From assembly GCF_001613005.1 (NCBI RefSeq), contig NZ_BDBN01000015.1, forward strand, positions 1-64,000: DNA of 64,000 nt, written 5' to 3'. The notes below the pieces were generated by a model that did not search any database, was not told the origin of the DNA, and saw nothing but the letters and a program-made list of their open reading frames with translations. This stretch comes from Nocardia nova NBRC 15556 (GTDB taxonomy: Bacteria > Actinomycetota > Actinomycetes > Mycobacteriales > Mycobacteriaceae). The position numbers and the translations under genes were made by a program. Below are positions 25,016 to 33,640 of this stretch, in pieces. Position 1 is the first letter of the stretch; each line of letters begins with the position of its first letter.

Positions 25016-26144
25016 TACTCATCCGCTCCCACATCCGCATATATCCGTTGTGCAGCCGGATCGCGGCGCGGCGAGCGGCGGCCGGCATATCGCTGGCGGC
25101 CACCGCGCGCCAGCGTTGCGCGCGAACCAGCGCGTCGTCGGCGTCGGCCGGTGTCGCCGACGGATATCCGGCCGCGAGATGACGGACCTCCGGGCGAGCC
25201 AGTCCGGCCTGCAGCGCGGTCCACAGCGCCTCGTCACCGGCCAGGTAGTCCTCGATCAGGTCGCGGGCGCGCCCACCGTCACCCTGTGGGATCGCGCGCG
25301 CGGCGATGCGAGCCAGATCGTCGAGCAGATCACCGCCGCGCAAGGCCGCGAGCTGCTCGTAGCGCTGGTGCAAGCGCGCGTGCACGGGATCGATCCCACT
25401 CACGGCATGCAGCAGTTGCAGCAATTGCTGCGGTCCCAACTCCGGCTCATGACGCAGTGCGGCCAGGGCGCAGCTCACCCCGTGCAGGCCCCAGCGCTCC
25501 AGCAGCGCCCGGCGATCGGCCACATCGGGCCCGGCCGATTGGTCGACGAACAGTTCCGGGGAGAGCGTGAGCGCCGCGCCGCCACCGGCCGCGTGGCGAC
25601 GCAGCGTGCGCAGATCGTCGTCGCTCGGTGTGCCGGCGCGGGTGCGCACGGCCAGTTCGGCGACCATCGGCGCCACCGGAACACCCAGCACGTGCGCCGC
25701 CTGATCGGCGGCCACCACCGCATCGCCCCACCGCGAGCCCACGGCATCGGCCTTGTTGAGTACGACCATCGTGGTTTCGGGCCGCAGGGATTCGAGGACG
25801 CGACGATCGGCGGCCTGCAGCGAACCCGCCAGCACGTAGACGACGAGATCGGCGTCGAGCACCGGATCCGGCACGCCCGGTTGATCCACCGGCGCGGTCT
25901 CCTCCGCCGACATCAGGGCCAACGCCCGCAACAGCGTCGATTTCCCGGCGCCGGCCCGGCCGGTCACCTGAATCCGCAGCGGCCGCCGGAAGGCCACGGC
26001 CGCGCTCGCCAGCTGATCGGCGACGCCCGGGGCGGACCCGGCGCCGACGCGCACCGTGGCGATGAGTTGCTCGAGTTCCGGTGCGGGCCCGCCGTGGTCG
26101 TTCAGCAAGCCCGGCGAAGCGCTGGTTGCAGTGGCTCTCGACAC
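25002..26144 (-). CDS. P-loop GTPase, dynamin-like pair member (Rv0209-like)
   Basis: A 380-residue protein from GTG 26144, with GGGGG nine bases upstream. The longer frame to 26243 has no convincing start. The P-loop VTGRAGAGKSTLLRAL lies at about 58-73. DADLVVYVLAG takes the switch/Walker B position, where the usual DxxG is lacking. NKAD in VVLNKADAVGS is a clear G4 motif for guanine. The C-terminal 200 residues are helical. Its stop overlaps the next gene, so the pair is co-translated. It is placed as Rv0209 in the block. Function is unknown. Membrane dynamics near the envelope assembly machinery is an inference from the pair's architecture. Confidence 0.72.
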   Translation of the reverse strand: MSRATATSASPGLLNDHGGPAPELEQLIATVRVGAGSAPGVADQLASAAVAFRRPLRIQVTGRAGAGKSTLLRALALMSAEETAPVDQPGVPDPVLDADLVVYVLAGSLQAADRRVLESLRPETTMVVLNKADAVGSRWGDAVVAADQAAHVLGVPVAPMVAELAVRTRAGTPSDDDLRTLRRHAAGGGAALTLSPELFVDQSAGPDVADRRALLERWGLHGVSCALAALRHEPELGPQQLLQLLHAVSGIDPVHARLHQRYEQLAALRGGDLLDDLARIAARAIPQGDGGRARDLIEDYLAGDEALWTALQAGLARPEVRHLAAGYPSATPADADDALVRAQRWRAVAASDMPAAARRAAIRLHNGYMRMWERMSSAGL

Positions 26145-26544
26145 AGGTGATACCCCCTTCCGGCGGCAAATTCTGTCAGAAGACGCGGCGGTTGTCGGCA
26201 CCGACCGGATTTTCACCGGCGCGCCCGATCGTCGTTGCGCCACACAGCGATGTGTAATCGATCACACGAAACCGCCTGCCCGAGCTCGCGACCGGCGACG
26301 ATGGCCTGCGGCCCGACCATCACCGCAGGTGAGCGGTAATTGGCGCGGAATTGGGAATCTCTCCGGTGAGACGGTGGTTGTGCTTGTGTCACAGCATAAT
26401 TCGACAGTGGTGAACTATCGGGTCACGGATTCGATCACCTACGCTGAAGCCGCCGGCGGCACCGCCGGTGCGCGGCCTCGGCGGTGTGGACCCCGGTCGG
26501 CCGTGCGCCCGTGCGTCGGCCCCGTGGATCCGAAGGAGGTTGCG
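26145..26544. other. 400-bp divergent intergenic region
   Basis: Non-coding space between the GTPase pair and the lipase gene. It holds a CRP-like palindrome (26251-26266), several short GC hairpins (around 26448-26475), and an AT-rich patch TCACAGCATAAT (26389-26400) that could contain lipase promoter elements. Frames that run through it lack start sites and are read-through extensions of the lipase frame. Confidence 0.6.
26251..26266. promoter_or_regulatory. CRP-like binding site
   Basis: TGTGTAATCGATCACA matches the CRP consensus TGTGA-N6-TCACA except for one base in the left half. It lies 107 bp upstream of the GTPase start and 279 bp upstream of the lipase start. A class III adenylate cyclase gene (38033) is present in the same window, so cAMP signalling exists in this organism. 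The assignment is by motif only. Confidence 0.45.
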
Positions 26545-27900
26545 ATGAGCGTCAACGTCGACGTCATCGGTAACGACGGCGCCGCCGTCGCGACGAAGAA
26601 CGAACGGCCGCTGCCGCCGTCGCAGGACCCCTTCTATCGCGCACCCGCCGACGCGGCCGCGCACGCACCCGGAACCGTTCTGCGCAGCCGGCCCGTGCAG
26701 ATCGCGCTGCTGGGACTCATTCCGCAGCGCGTGACGGCGTGGCAGCTGCTGTATCGCAGCAACGACCTGCACGGTGACGCCGAGGTCGCGGTGACCACGG
26801 TGCTGCTGCCCGCCGATGCCGATCCGGCCGAACGCCGCCCGTTGCTGGCCTTCGAATCGGCGATCGACGCCGTCACCGAGCGATGCGCTCCCTCCTATGC
26901 ACTCCGCCGCGGCGCCGTCGTCCCGGGCTCGATCACCCAGCTCGAACTGCTGCTCGTCGCCAACGCACTGCGCCGCGGCTGGGCGGTGAGCATCGCCGAT
27001 CACGAGGGACCGGACGGCCGTTTCGGCGCGCCCCGGGAACCGGGCTACCGCTCGCTCGACGGCATCCGCGCCGCGATGCACTTCCGTCCGCTGGGGCTCG
27101 GTACCGACACCCCCGTGGTGGTCTGGGGCTACTCCGGGGGCGGGATGGCCGGCTCCTGGCTGGTCGAGATGGCTCCCACCTATGCGCCCGAGCTCACCAT
27201 CGCCGGTGCGGTACTGGGCGCGCCGGTCGGCGATCCGGGTGAGGTGTTCATCCGGCTGAACGGTGGCCGGTACGCCGGTTTCCCCGCCATCGTGATCTCG
27301 GCGCTACGCCAGGTGTATCCGGCGCTCGAGGAGGTGCTCGACAAGCACATCACCAGCTCCGGGGAGCGCCTGCTGGAACGGGCGGCTCAGCTGCCACCGA
27401 TCGTCGCGCTCGCTCGGCTCGCCGGCCACGACGTCAGCAAACACCTCGATCACCCACTGGAAGAGGTACTGAGCACCCCCGCGATGTGCGACATGTTCGA
27501 CGATATGCGGCTCGGCAAGCACACCCCGCACTGCCCGATCCTGGTGATCCAGCCGCTGCACGATCGCATCATCGACGTCTCGTGTATCGATGCGCAGGTC
27601 GAGCGCTACCGCGCGGGCGGTGCCACCGTCGGCTACCTGCGCGATCGGCTGAGCGACCACTTCACGTTGTTACCGCTGGCCACGCCGCTGAGCCTGGACT
27701 GGCTGGCCGACCGCATCGCCGGCCGCCCGGTCACCGACGCCGACACCGAGACCCGGACCGTCTGGTCGGTGATGGCGTCCCCGTCGCGCTGGCGCGGGCT
27801 GTTCGAGCTGGCCGGCACCGCGGGCCGGATGATCCTGGGCCTGCCGCTGGGCAGGCAGAGCGAACCGGAACTGCCGCAGACGCAGCCGCTCGCCGCCTGA
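26545..27900 (+). CDS. Secretory-lipase-family (LIP) hydrolase
   Basis: A 451-residue alpha/beta hydrolase of the fungal-type secretory lipase family, which is widespread in nocardiae. ATG 26545 with AAGGAGGT six bases upstream fixes the start. The nucleophile elbow is GYSGGG (S197). Candidate acid and base are the Asp in LHDRIID and the His in LSDHFTLL. Substrate is likely an ester of medium or long acyl chains. Unusually for the family, no signal peptide is seen: the N-terminus (MSVNVDVIGNDGAAVATKN) is polar. The protein may therefore be cytoplasmic or exported by another route. It interrupts an otherwise conserved trmB/GTPase neighbourhood. Confidence 0.85.
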   Translation: MSVNVDVIGNDGAAVATKNERPLPPSQDPFYRAPADAAAHAPGTVLRSRPVQIALLGLIPQRVTAWQLLYRSNDLHGDAEVAVTTVLLPADADPAERRPLLAFESAIDAVTERCAPSYALRRGAVVPGSITQLELLLVANALRRGWAVSIADHEGPDGRFGAPREPGYRSLDGIRAAMHFRPLGLGTDTPVVVWGYSGGGMAGSWLVEMAPTYAPELTIAGAVLGAPVGDPGEVFIRLNGGRYAGFPAIVISALRQVYPALEEVLDKHITSSGERLLERAAQLPPIVALARLAGHDVSKHLDHPLEEVLSTPAMCDMFDDMRLGKHTPHCPILVIQPLHDRIIDVSCIDAQVERYRAGGATVGYLRDRLSDHFTLLPLATPLSLDWLADRIAGRPVTDADTETRTVWSVMASPSRWRGLFELAGTAGRMILGLPLGRQSEPELPQTQPLAA

Positions 27901-27993
27901 CGCCGGGCTCCGCGCCACCGCGGCAACACTTCTGACCCGGGATTTCCCTTCTCGACGCGGTCGATTGCGGCCCTGATCATCGAATACTGGACA

Positions 27994-28869
27994 ATGGACG
28001 CCGTGAACGACGCCGCGAACGACACCGCTGGTAGCGACGGGGCCGGAGGCGGCAGCTTGCGTAACCACGCAGGCCCCCGCGAACAGCGCGAAGATGCAGC
28101 TGGTAGCGACGGGGCCGGAGGCGGCAGCTTGCGTAACCATGACGGCCCCTCCCCCGAGCGTGAGCCCTCCCGCCTCTACCCGCGGGTAACCAGCTTCCGC
28201 TCGCGTCGTGGCGCGTTGACCGCGACCCAACAGCAATCCTGGGAGCGGATGTGGCCGCGCATCGGCCGCGAGGTGAGCGACGAGCCGCTCGACGCCGCCG
28301 CCTGGTTCGGCCGGACCGCCCCGCTGATCATCGAGATCGGCTGTGGCACGGGGACCGCGACCGCGGCGATGGCCAAGGCCGAGCCGCAGTTCGACCTGAT
28401 CGGCATCGAGGTATACAAGCCGGGTCTCGCCCAGCTGGTACAGCGGATCGAGCGGGAAGGCATCGAGAACATCCGGCTGCTGCGCGGCGATGCCGTCGAC
28501 GTCCTCGAGCACATGATTGCCGAGGATTCGCTAGCGGGCGTGCGCGTGTTCTTCCCGGATCCCTGGCCGAAGGCTCGCCACCACAAGCGCCGGCTGCTGC
28601 AGCCCGCGACGATGACCCTGATCGCCAGCCGGCTGCAGCGTGGCGGCATTGTGCACGTAGCCACCGACCACGCGGGCTACGCCGAACATATCGCCGAGGT
28701 GGGCGCGGGAGAACCGCAGCTCGTAGGCCTGAACGAGGCCACCGGCGGCGATGCGGAACATCCCGGAACCGATACGGTGATCGGCCTCGAACGCCCGGTG
28801 ACGAAGTTCGAGAGCAAGGCGCATCGAGCCGGAAGCGCCATCACCGAGTTCATTTGGGGGAAGATCTAG
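27994..28869 (+). CDS. trmB: tRNA (guanine-N7-)-methyltransferase
   Basis: A 291-residue enzyme that makes m7G46 in tRNA using SAM. The SAM loop EIGCGTGTAT and the family signature FFPDPWPKARHHKRRL are both intact. The start is ATG 27994 or GTG 28003, neither with a strong ribosome site. The first ~58 residues are a low-complexity extension containing two copies of AGSDGAGGGSLRNH, encoded by a 41-bp direct repeat. The catalytic core begins at SRLYPRVTSFRSRRG. The next gene starts three bases after the stop, so trmB leads the trmB-NYN-mmpL3 operon, as in Rv0208c-Rv0206c. Confidence 0.93.
   Translation: MDAVNDAANDTAGSDGAGGGSLRNHAGPREQREDAAGSDGAGGGSLRNHDGPSPEREPSRLYPRVTSFRSRRGALTATQQQSWERMWPRIGREVSDEPLDAAAWFGRTAPLIIEIGCGTGTATAAMAKAEPQFDLIGIEVYKPGLAQLVQRIEREGIENIRLLRGDAVDVLEHMIAEDSLAGVRVFFPDPWPKARHHKRRLLQPATMTLIASRLQRGGIVHVATDHAGYAEHIAEVGAGEPQLVGLNEATGGDAEHPGTDTVIGLERPVTKFESKAHRAGSAITEFIWGKI
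28027..28139 (+). repeat. 41-bp direct repeat inside trmB, 72-bp period
   Basis: Bases 28027-28067 and 28099-28139 are identical over 41 bp (starting GCTGGTAGCGACGGGGCCGG and ending GCGTAACCA), offset by exactly 24 codons. Both copies are in the reading frame, and the 31-bp spacer differs from the sequence following copy two. Confidence 0.9.
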
Positions 28870-28871
28870 AT

Positions 28872-29627
28872 ATGAGTCTCAGGGAGATGGCCCAGCCGGC
28901 CGACGAGGTTGCCGGAACAGTGCGCGGCGACGAATCGGACGTCGTCGCCGGCGCGGCGGCCCCCGCGACGCCGGTCGCCGAGCCCGCCGGGGTGCGACGG
29001 GTGCTGCTGGTGTGGGACGCACCGAACCTCGATATGGGCCTGGGCGCCATCCTCGGCGGCCGTCCCACCGCGGCCTACCGGCCGCGCTTCGACGCACTCG
29101 GCCGCTGGCTGCTGGCGCGTACCGCCGAGTTGTCCGCCGGCAGTACACAGCGCATCGAACCCGAGGCCACCGTCTTCACCAATATCGCCCCCGGGACCGC
29201 CGATGTGGTGCGTCCGTGGGTCGAGGCGCTGCGCAACGTCGGCTACGCGGTCTTCGCCAAACCGAAGATCGACGAGGATTCCGACGTCGACAGCGACATG
29301 CTGGCACATATCCAGTTACGCCGCGGCGGAGCCGGTCTCGCGGGGATCATGGTGGCCTCCGCGGACGGTCAGGCCTTCCGCGAACCGCTCGAGGAGGTCG
29401 CGGCCACCGGGGTTCCGGTCCAGGTGCTCGGATTCCGCGAGCACGCGAGTTGGGCTGTCACGTCCGATATCCTCGATTTCGTCGACCTCGAGGACATCCC
29501 GGGTGTGTTCCGTGAACCGCTGCCCCGGGTCAGCCTCGACTCGCTGCCCGACGAGGGAGCCTGGCTGCAGCCCTTCCGGCCGCTGTCCGCACTGCTCACC
29601 TCCCGCCCCGCTCAAGGAGTCGCTTAG
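28872..29627 (+). CDS. NYN-domain (PIN-like) putative ribonuclease
   Basis: A 251-residue protein starting at ATG 28872, with GGGGGAAG upstream. The NYN domain begins at about 42 with VLLVWDAPNLDMGLG (first metal Asp). Further acidic residues are in KIDEDSDVDSDMLAHIQ and in ASADGQAFREPLEEV. These fit a metal-dependent RNase active site. It sits between trmB and mmpL3 and overlaps the mmpL3 start by one base (TAG/GTG), the arrangement of Rv0207c. Its RNA target is unknown. Co-transcription with a tRNA modification enzyme may hint at tRNA-related work, but that is speculation. Confidence 0.85.
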   Translation: MSLREMAQPADEVAGTVRGDESDVVAGAAAPATPVAEPAGVRRVLLVWDAPNLDMGLGAILGGRPTAAYRPRFDALGRWLLARTAELSAGSTQRIEPEATVFTNIAPGTADVVRPWVEALRNVGYAVFAKPKIDEDSDVDSDMLAHIQLRRGGAGLAGIMVASADGQAFREPLEEVAATGVPVQVLGFREHASWAVTSDILDFVDLEDIPGVFREPLPRVSLDSLPDEGAWLQPFRPLSALLTSRPAQGVA

Positions 29628-32600
29628 TGTTCACCCGCTGGGGCGAGCTGGTCCACAGGTTCCGCTACACCGTGCTGGGTGTAGCGGTGGCCGCGCTTCT
29701 CGCCCTGGGGGCGTACGGGTTCGGTCTGGAAAACCATCTGAGCTCCAGCGGCTGGTTCGACCCCGGTGCGGAGTCCTCGCAGGCCGCGGTGCTCAAGGAC
29801 CAGGTCTACGGCCGCGATCACATGTCCGATGTGATCGTGCTCTACACCGCGCCCGACGGTAAGACCATCGACGATCCGGAGTTCGGGCGGAAGATCACCG
29901 ACAATCTCAACAGCCTGCCCAGGGACCATCCGGACCAGATCAACAAGGTCAACGTCGCCTACTGGAAGACCGAGACCGGCGACTGGAGCGCCTCGGCCAC
30001 CGGTAGTAAGGACAAGAAGTACGCGTTCGCCTCGGTCGCCATCAAGGGTGACGACGACACGACCACGATGAACAACTACCGCGCGGTCAAGAACGCCTTC
30101 TACATCCCCGGCGTGGATGTCCAGCTGGCGGGCATGCAGCCGGTCGCGGGAGAGCTGAACGACACCATCGCCTCCGACCAGAAGCGCATGGAGATGCTGG
30201 CCATTCCGGCCGTCGCGATCCTGCTGTTCTTCATCTTCGGCGGTATCGTCGCCGCGGCCCTGCCGCTGATCATCGGCGGTCTCACCGTCCTGGGCGCCAA
30301 CGGCATCGTCATGGCGATCACCCATGTCACCGAGGTGAACTCGTTCGTCGGGGCCGTGGTGTCGATGATCGGCCTGGGCTTGGCGATCGACTACGGCTTG
30401 TTCATAGTCAGCCGGTTCCGCGAGGAGCTGGCCGAGGGCTACACCACCCGCCAGGCCGTACGGCGATCAGTGATGACCGCCGGGCGTACGGTCACCTTCT
30501 CGGCGACCATGATCATCGCCGCCAGCGCCGGCATGCTGCTGTTCCCGCAGGGCTTCCTGAAATCGGTCGCCTACGGCACCATCGCGACCGTGCTGCTGGC
30601 CGCGCTGGCCTCGCTCACCATCCTGCCCGCGCTGCTGTCGATCCTCGGACCGCGCGTCGACGCGCTGGGATTCAAGCGGTTCCGCAAGACCAAGACCGCC
30701 GAAGAGGTCGAGAACGGCTTCTGGGGCCGCACCACGCAGTGGGTGATGAAGCATCCGCTGAAGGTGGCGGTGCCGCTGTGCATCATCCTGCTGCTGCTGA
30801 TCATCCCGGTGAAGAACCTGAAGTTCGGCGGTATCAGCGAAACCTACCTGCCGCCGGACAATCCGACCCGCATGGCGCAGGAGAAATTCGACGAGATCTT
30901 CCCGCTGCGCCAGACCGACCCGATCCAGCTGGTCATCACCACGCAGAACACCGGCGAGATCAAGGCCATCCTCGACGAGGCCAGTGGCGCACCCGGACTC
31001 ACCGATCCGTTCGGTACGCCCGGCATTCCGCCGAACGGCTCCGATGTCTGGGTGTCCGAGGCGACGATGGCGCCGGACGCGAACGTCGAGGACACGATCG
31101 CCTATCTGCGCTCGATCAGCGTGCCCGACGATGTGGATCTGATGGTCGGCGGCCAGCCGGTGCTGATGCAGGACAGTATCGATTCGCTGCTGGATCGCAT
31201 GCCGCTGATGATCGTGCTGGTCGTCTTCGTGACCACGCTGCTGATGTTCCTGACCTTCGGCTCGCTGGTGCTGCCGATCAAGGCGGCGTTGATGAGCGCG
31301 CTGGGCCTCGGCTCCACGCTCGGCATTCTGACCTGGATCTTCGTCGACGGCCACGGCGCCGGACTGCTCAATTTCACGCCGCAGCCGATCATGTCGCCGG
31401 TACTGGTGTTGATCATGGCGGTGATCTACGGCCTGTCCACCGACTACGAGGTGTTCCTGCTCTCCCGCATGGTGGAGACGCGCGCCCAGGGCGCGAGTAC
31501 CACCGAGTCGGTGCGCTCCGGAACCGCGCAGACCGGGCGCATCATCACCGCCGCGGCACTGATCCTGCTCGTGGTGGTCGGCGCGTTCGCCTTCTCCGAT
31601 CTGGTGATGATGCAGTACATCGCCTACGGCATGATGGCCGCGCTGTTCATCGACGCCACCGTGCTGCGCATGCTGCTCGTTCCCGCGACCATGAAACTGC
31701 TGGGTGACGACTGCTGGTGGGCCCCGGCCTGGATGAAGCGCATTCAGCAGCGCATCGGCCTGGGCGAACCCATCCTCGACGACGAGCGTCCCGGCACCGG
31801 CGAGGTCGTCGACCTGGTCAAGACGACGCCGGTCACCGATCCGGTGACCATGCAGCTGCCGCAGCTGCCCGACGGGACGCCGAAGGGCCCGCGCAAGCCG
31901 CGGCGGTTGAAGTTCCTGCGGGTCGACCCGGAGGCGCCGACCGAGCAGTTGGATCGCATCGTGCCGGCCGCGGCCGGCACGTCCACGCGCGCGACTCGCG
32001 CCAAGAGCCCCGAGGCGTCTCGGTCCGAAGGCTCCGAGTCGTCGGCGTCGCGGACCGCGCGGTCCAAGGCGGGCACCGGAGAGTCGACGGAATCGCGAGC
32101 GAAAGCCGTTGCTCCCCCGGCGGCCGCGGCAGCCGATTCGTCGGCGTCGGAGAAGCCGGTTGAGGCTGAGAAGTCGGAAAAGTCCCCGAAGCGCAAGCGT
32201 TTCGGCCGCCGCCGGTCGGACTCCGGCGCAGATGCGCCGTCGGCCGATTCGGGCAATGCCTCGTCCGGCGACAGTGATGCCGATGCCTCGGACGGCACCG
32301 GGAATCAGGCACGGCCCGCCGCCTCGGCCTCTGCCGACGCCGCCCCGGTCCGCACGCCGTCCGGCCCGGAGGCCGGGCGCCCGACAACCCCGCCGCAAAC
32401 GCCCGGCATCCGATCCTCCCGCGTGCTGCCTCCCTCCGGCCGCCCGCAGCCGCCTCGGACCCCAGGCGGTCCCGGTGTCATCGGCGAATCCGGTGTCATC
32501 GGCGGTTCCTCCGCCGCGGAGGAGCCGGTCCGGGGCGCGGGAACGCCGCAACCGGCCCGCTCGGCCGATGCCGGCAGCACTCCCGGCGTGCTCGGCGCGG

Positions 32601-33580
32601 CCCCGATGCCGGGGCGCACCTCGCCGAATCCGGGACAGGCCCCGTCGGGCACTCCCGAACCCCAAGCGCCGCAAGCGCCTTCGGCACCGCCCTCGGTCTC
32701 GCTGCCCGGTTCGGATACCGCCCCGAACCGTGGCGTGGTGCGGCCGCCGCAGGTCGTCCGCCCCGGTATGCCGCCCCGGACGGTGCCCGCGCCGGACACC
32801 GCTCCCGACGCCACCGATTCCGTGCCGCCGACCGCTCCGGTCGGCACCACGCCGCGGGTGCTGCCGCCGAAACCGGCGAAGGTGCCGCCGCATCCGTCGG
32901 TCCGCGCCCAGCTCTATCGTCCGGACGCCCCGCCGTACCACCCTGGACAGGCTCCCGCCCAGGGCACCGGGCCGGCGCCGGACGCCGGTCGGCCCGGCCA
33001 CAGCGGACCTCCGGCCGCTCCCGAGGGGCCCGGTCGCTCGCAGCGAGTAGCCCCCGAAGGCCGCCCGCCGGCCGTGCAGCCGCCGCGGCGCATCCCGCCC
33101 GATGGCATGCGGCATTCGCCTACGCGGACAACGGAATCCGGGCCGGGCAGTGTGCCTCCCGCCACGCCCCGGGAGCCGAAGGACACCGATGCGACCCAGG
33201 AGCTGCACGAGCCGGCGAATCCGGGCCACCGGCCACCGGCCGGCGGCCACAACGCACCGGCTTCGGGGCCCCGAGGCGACCTCGGCTCGCCGCACGGTCC
33301 GGGCTCGATGGGCACCGGTGAAGCCGGTGGTCCGACGGCGCCCGAGCCCGGGAATTCCACGGCCGCGACCGAATCCGATGCGTCCGGAAACCCGGCCGAC
33401 CACCCCGACGCACCGGGTGACGACAACCGCAACAACATCGAACAGTGGATGGCCGATCTGCGCTCGTCCCGTCGTCGCCCCGAGCCGGAACCGGCCGATC
33501 CCGACGACGAGGGTAAGCATCGCACCAGCGGCCGCACGGTGAGCGTCAACGAACTGCTACGCCGCCAGAACCGCGACTGA
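29627..33580 (+). CDS. mmpL3: Trehalose monomycolate flippase MmpL3, with long C-terminal tail
   Basis: A 1317-residue RND-superfamily transporter that moves trehalose monomycolate across the inner membrane. It starts at GTG 29627, overlapping the previous stop. The N-terminus MFTRWGELVHRFRYTVLG is typical of MmpL3. The proton-relay Asp-Tyr pairs are present: D255-Y256 in LGLAIDYGLFIVSRF and D606-Y607 in LSTDYEVFLLSRM. Twelve helices end at about residue 700. The remaining ~610 residues are Pro/Ala/Ser/Gly-rich and apparently disordered, ending in NELLRRQNRD. M. tuberculosis MmpL3 is about 944 residues, so the extra length is all tail. Drug-binding and substrate residues cannot be judged without alignment. 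Confidence 0.93.
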   Translation: MFTRWGELVHRFRYTVLGVAVAALLALGAYGFGLENHLSSSGWFDPGAESSQAAVLKDQVYGRDHMSDVIVLYTAPDGKTIDDPEFGRKITDNLNSLPRDHPDQINKVNVAYWKTETGDWSASATGSKDKKYAFASVAIKGDDDTTTMNNYRAVKNAFYIPGVDVQLAGMQPVAGELNDTIASDQKRMEMLAIPAVAILLFFIFGGIVAAALPLIIGGLTVLGANGIVMAITHVTEVNSFVGAVVSMIGLGLAIDYGLFIVSRFREELAEGYTTRQAVRRSVMTAGRTVTFSATMIIAASAGMLLFPQGFLKSVAYGTIATVLLAALASLTILPALLSILGPRVDALGFKRFRKTKTAEEVENGFWGRTTQWVMKHPLKVAVPLCIILLLLIIPVKNLKFGGISETYLPPDNPTRMAQEKFDEIFPLRQTDPIQLVITTQNTGEIKAILDEASGAPGLTDPFGTPGIPPNGSDVWVSEATMAPDANVEDTIAYLRSISVPDDVDLMVGGQPVLMQDSIDSLLDRMPLMIVLVVFVTTLLMFLTFGSLVLPIKAALMSALGLGSTLGILTWIFVDGHGAGLLNFTPQPIMSPVLVLIMAVIYGLSTDYEVFLLSRMVETRAQGASTTESVRSGTAQTGRIITAAALILLVVVGAFAFSDLVMMQYIAYGMMAALFIDATVLRMLLVPATMKLLGDDCWWAPAWMKRIQQRIGLGEPILDDERPGTGEVVDLVKTTPVTDPVTMQLPQLPDGTPKGPRKPRRLKFLRVDPEAPTEQLDRIVPAAAGTSTRATRAKSPEASRSEGSESSASRTARSKAGTGESTESRAKAVAPPAAAAADSSASEKPVEAEKSEKSPKRKRFGRRRSDSGADAPSADSGNASSGDSDADASDGTGNQARPAASASADAAPVRTPSGPEAGRPTTPPQTPGIRSSRVLPPSGRPQPPRTPGGPGVIGESGVIGGSSAAEEPVRGAGTPQPARSADAGSTPGVLGAAPMPGRTSPNPGQAPSGTPEPQAPQAPSAPPSVSLPGSDTAPNRGVVRPPQVVRPGMPPRTVPAPDTAPDATDSVPPTAPVGTTPRVLPPKPAKVPPHPSVRAQLYRPDAPPYHPGQAPAQGTGPAPDAGRPGHSGPPAAPEGPGRSQRVAPEGRPPAVQPPRRIPPDGMRHSPTRTTESGPGSVPPATPREPKDTDATQELHEPANPGHRPPAGGHNAPASGPRGDLGSPHGPGSMGTGEAGGPTAPEPGNSTAATESDASGNPADHPDAPGDDNRNNIEQWMADLRSSRRRPEPEPADPDDEGKHRTSGRTVSVNELLRRQNRD

Positions 33581-33587
33581 TCGACTG

Positions 33588-33617
33588 CGCGGGCCGGTGG
33601 CTTCGTACCGGCCCGCG
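33588..33617 (+). terminator. Terminator after mmpL3
   Basis: CGCGGGCCGGT and its exact complement form an 11-bp GC-rich stem with an 8-nt loop, beginning eight bases after the mmpL3 stop. No T-run follows. It closes the trmB-NYN-mmpL3 operon. Confidence 0.8.
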
Positions 33618-33640
33618 GCTCGCGGCTCTACGATGCGCCC

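Noticed and set aside
30467-33520. 1017-residue open frame on the minus strand
   Set aside because: It is antisense to mmpL3, Arg/His/Gly-rich with no recognisable domain, a normal by-product of GC-rich codon use.
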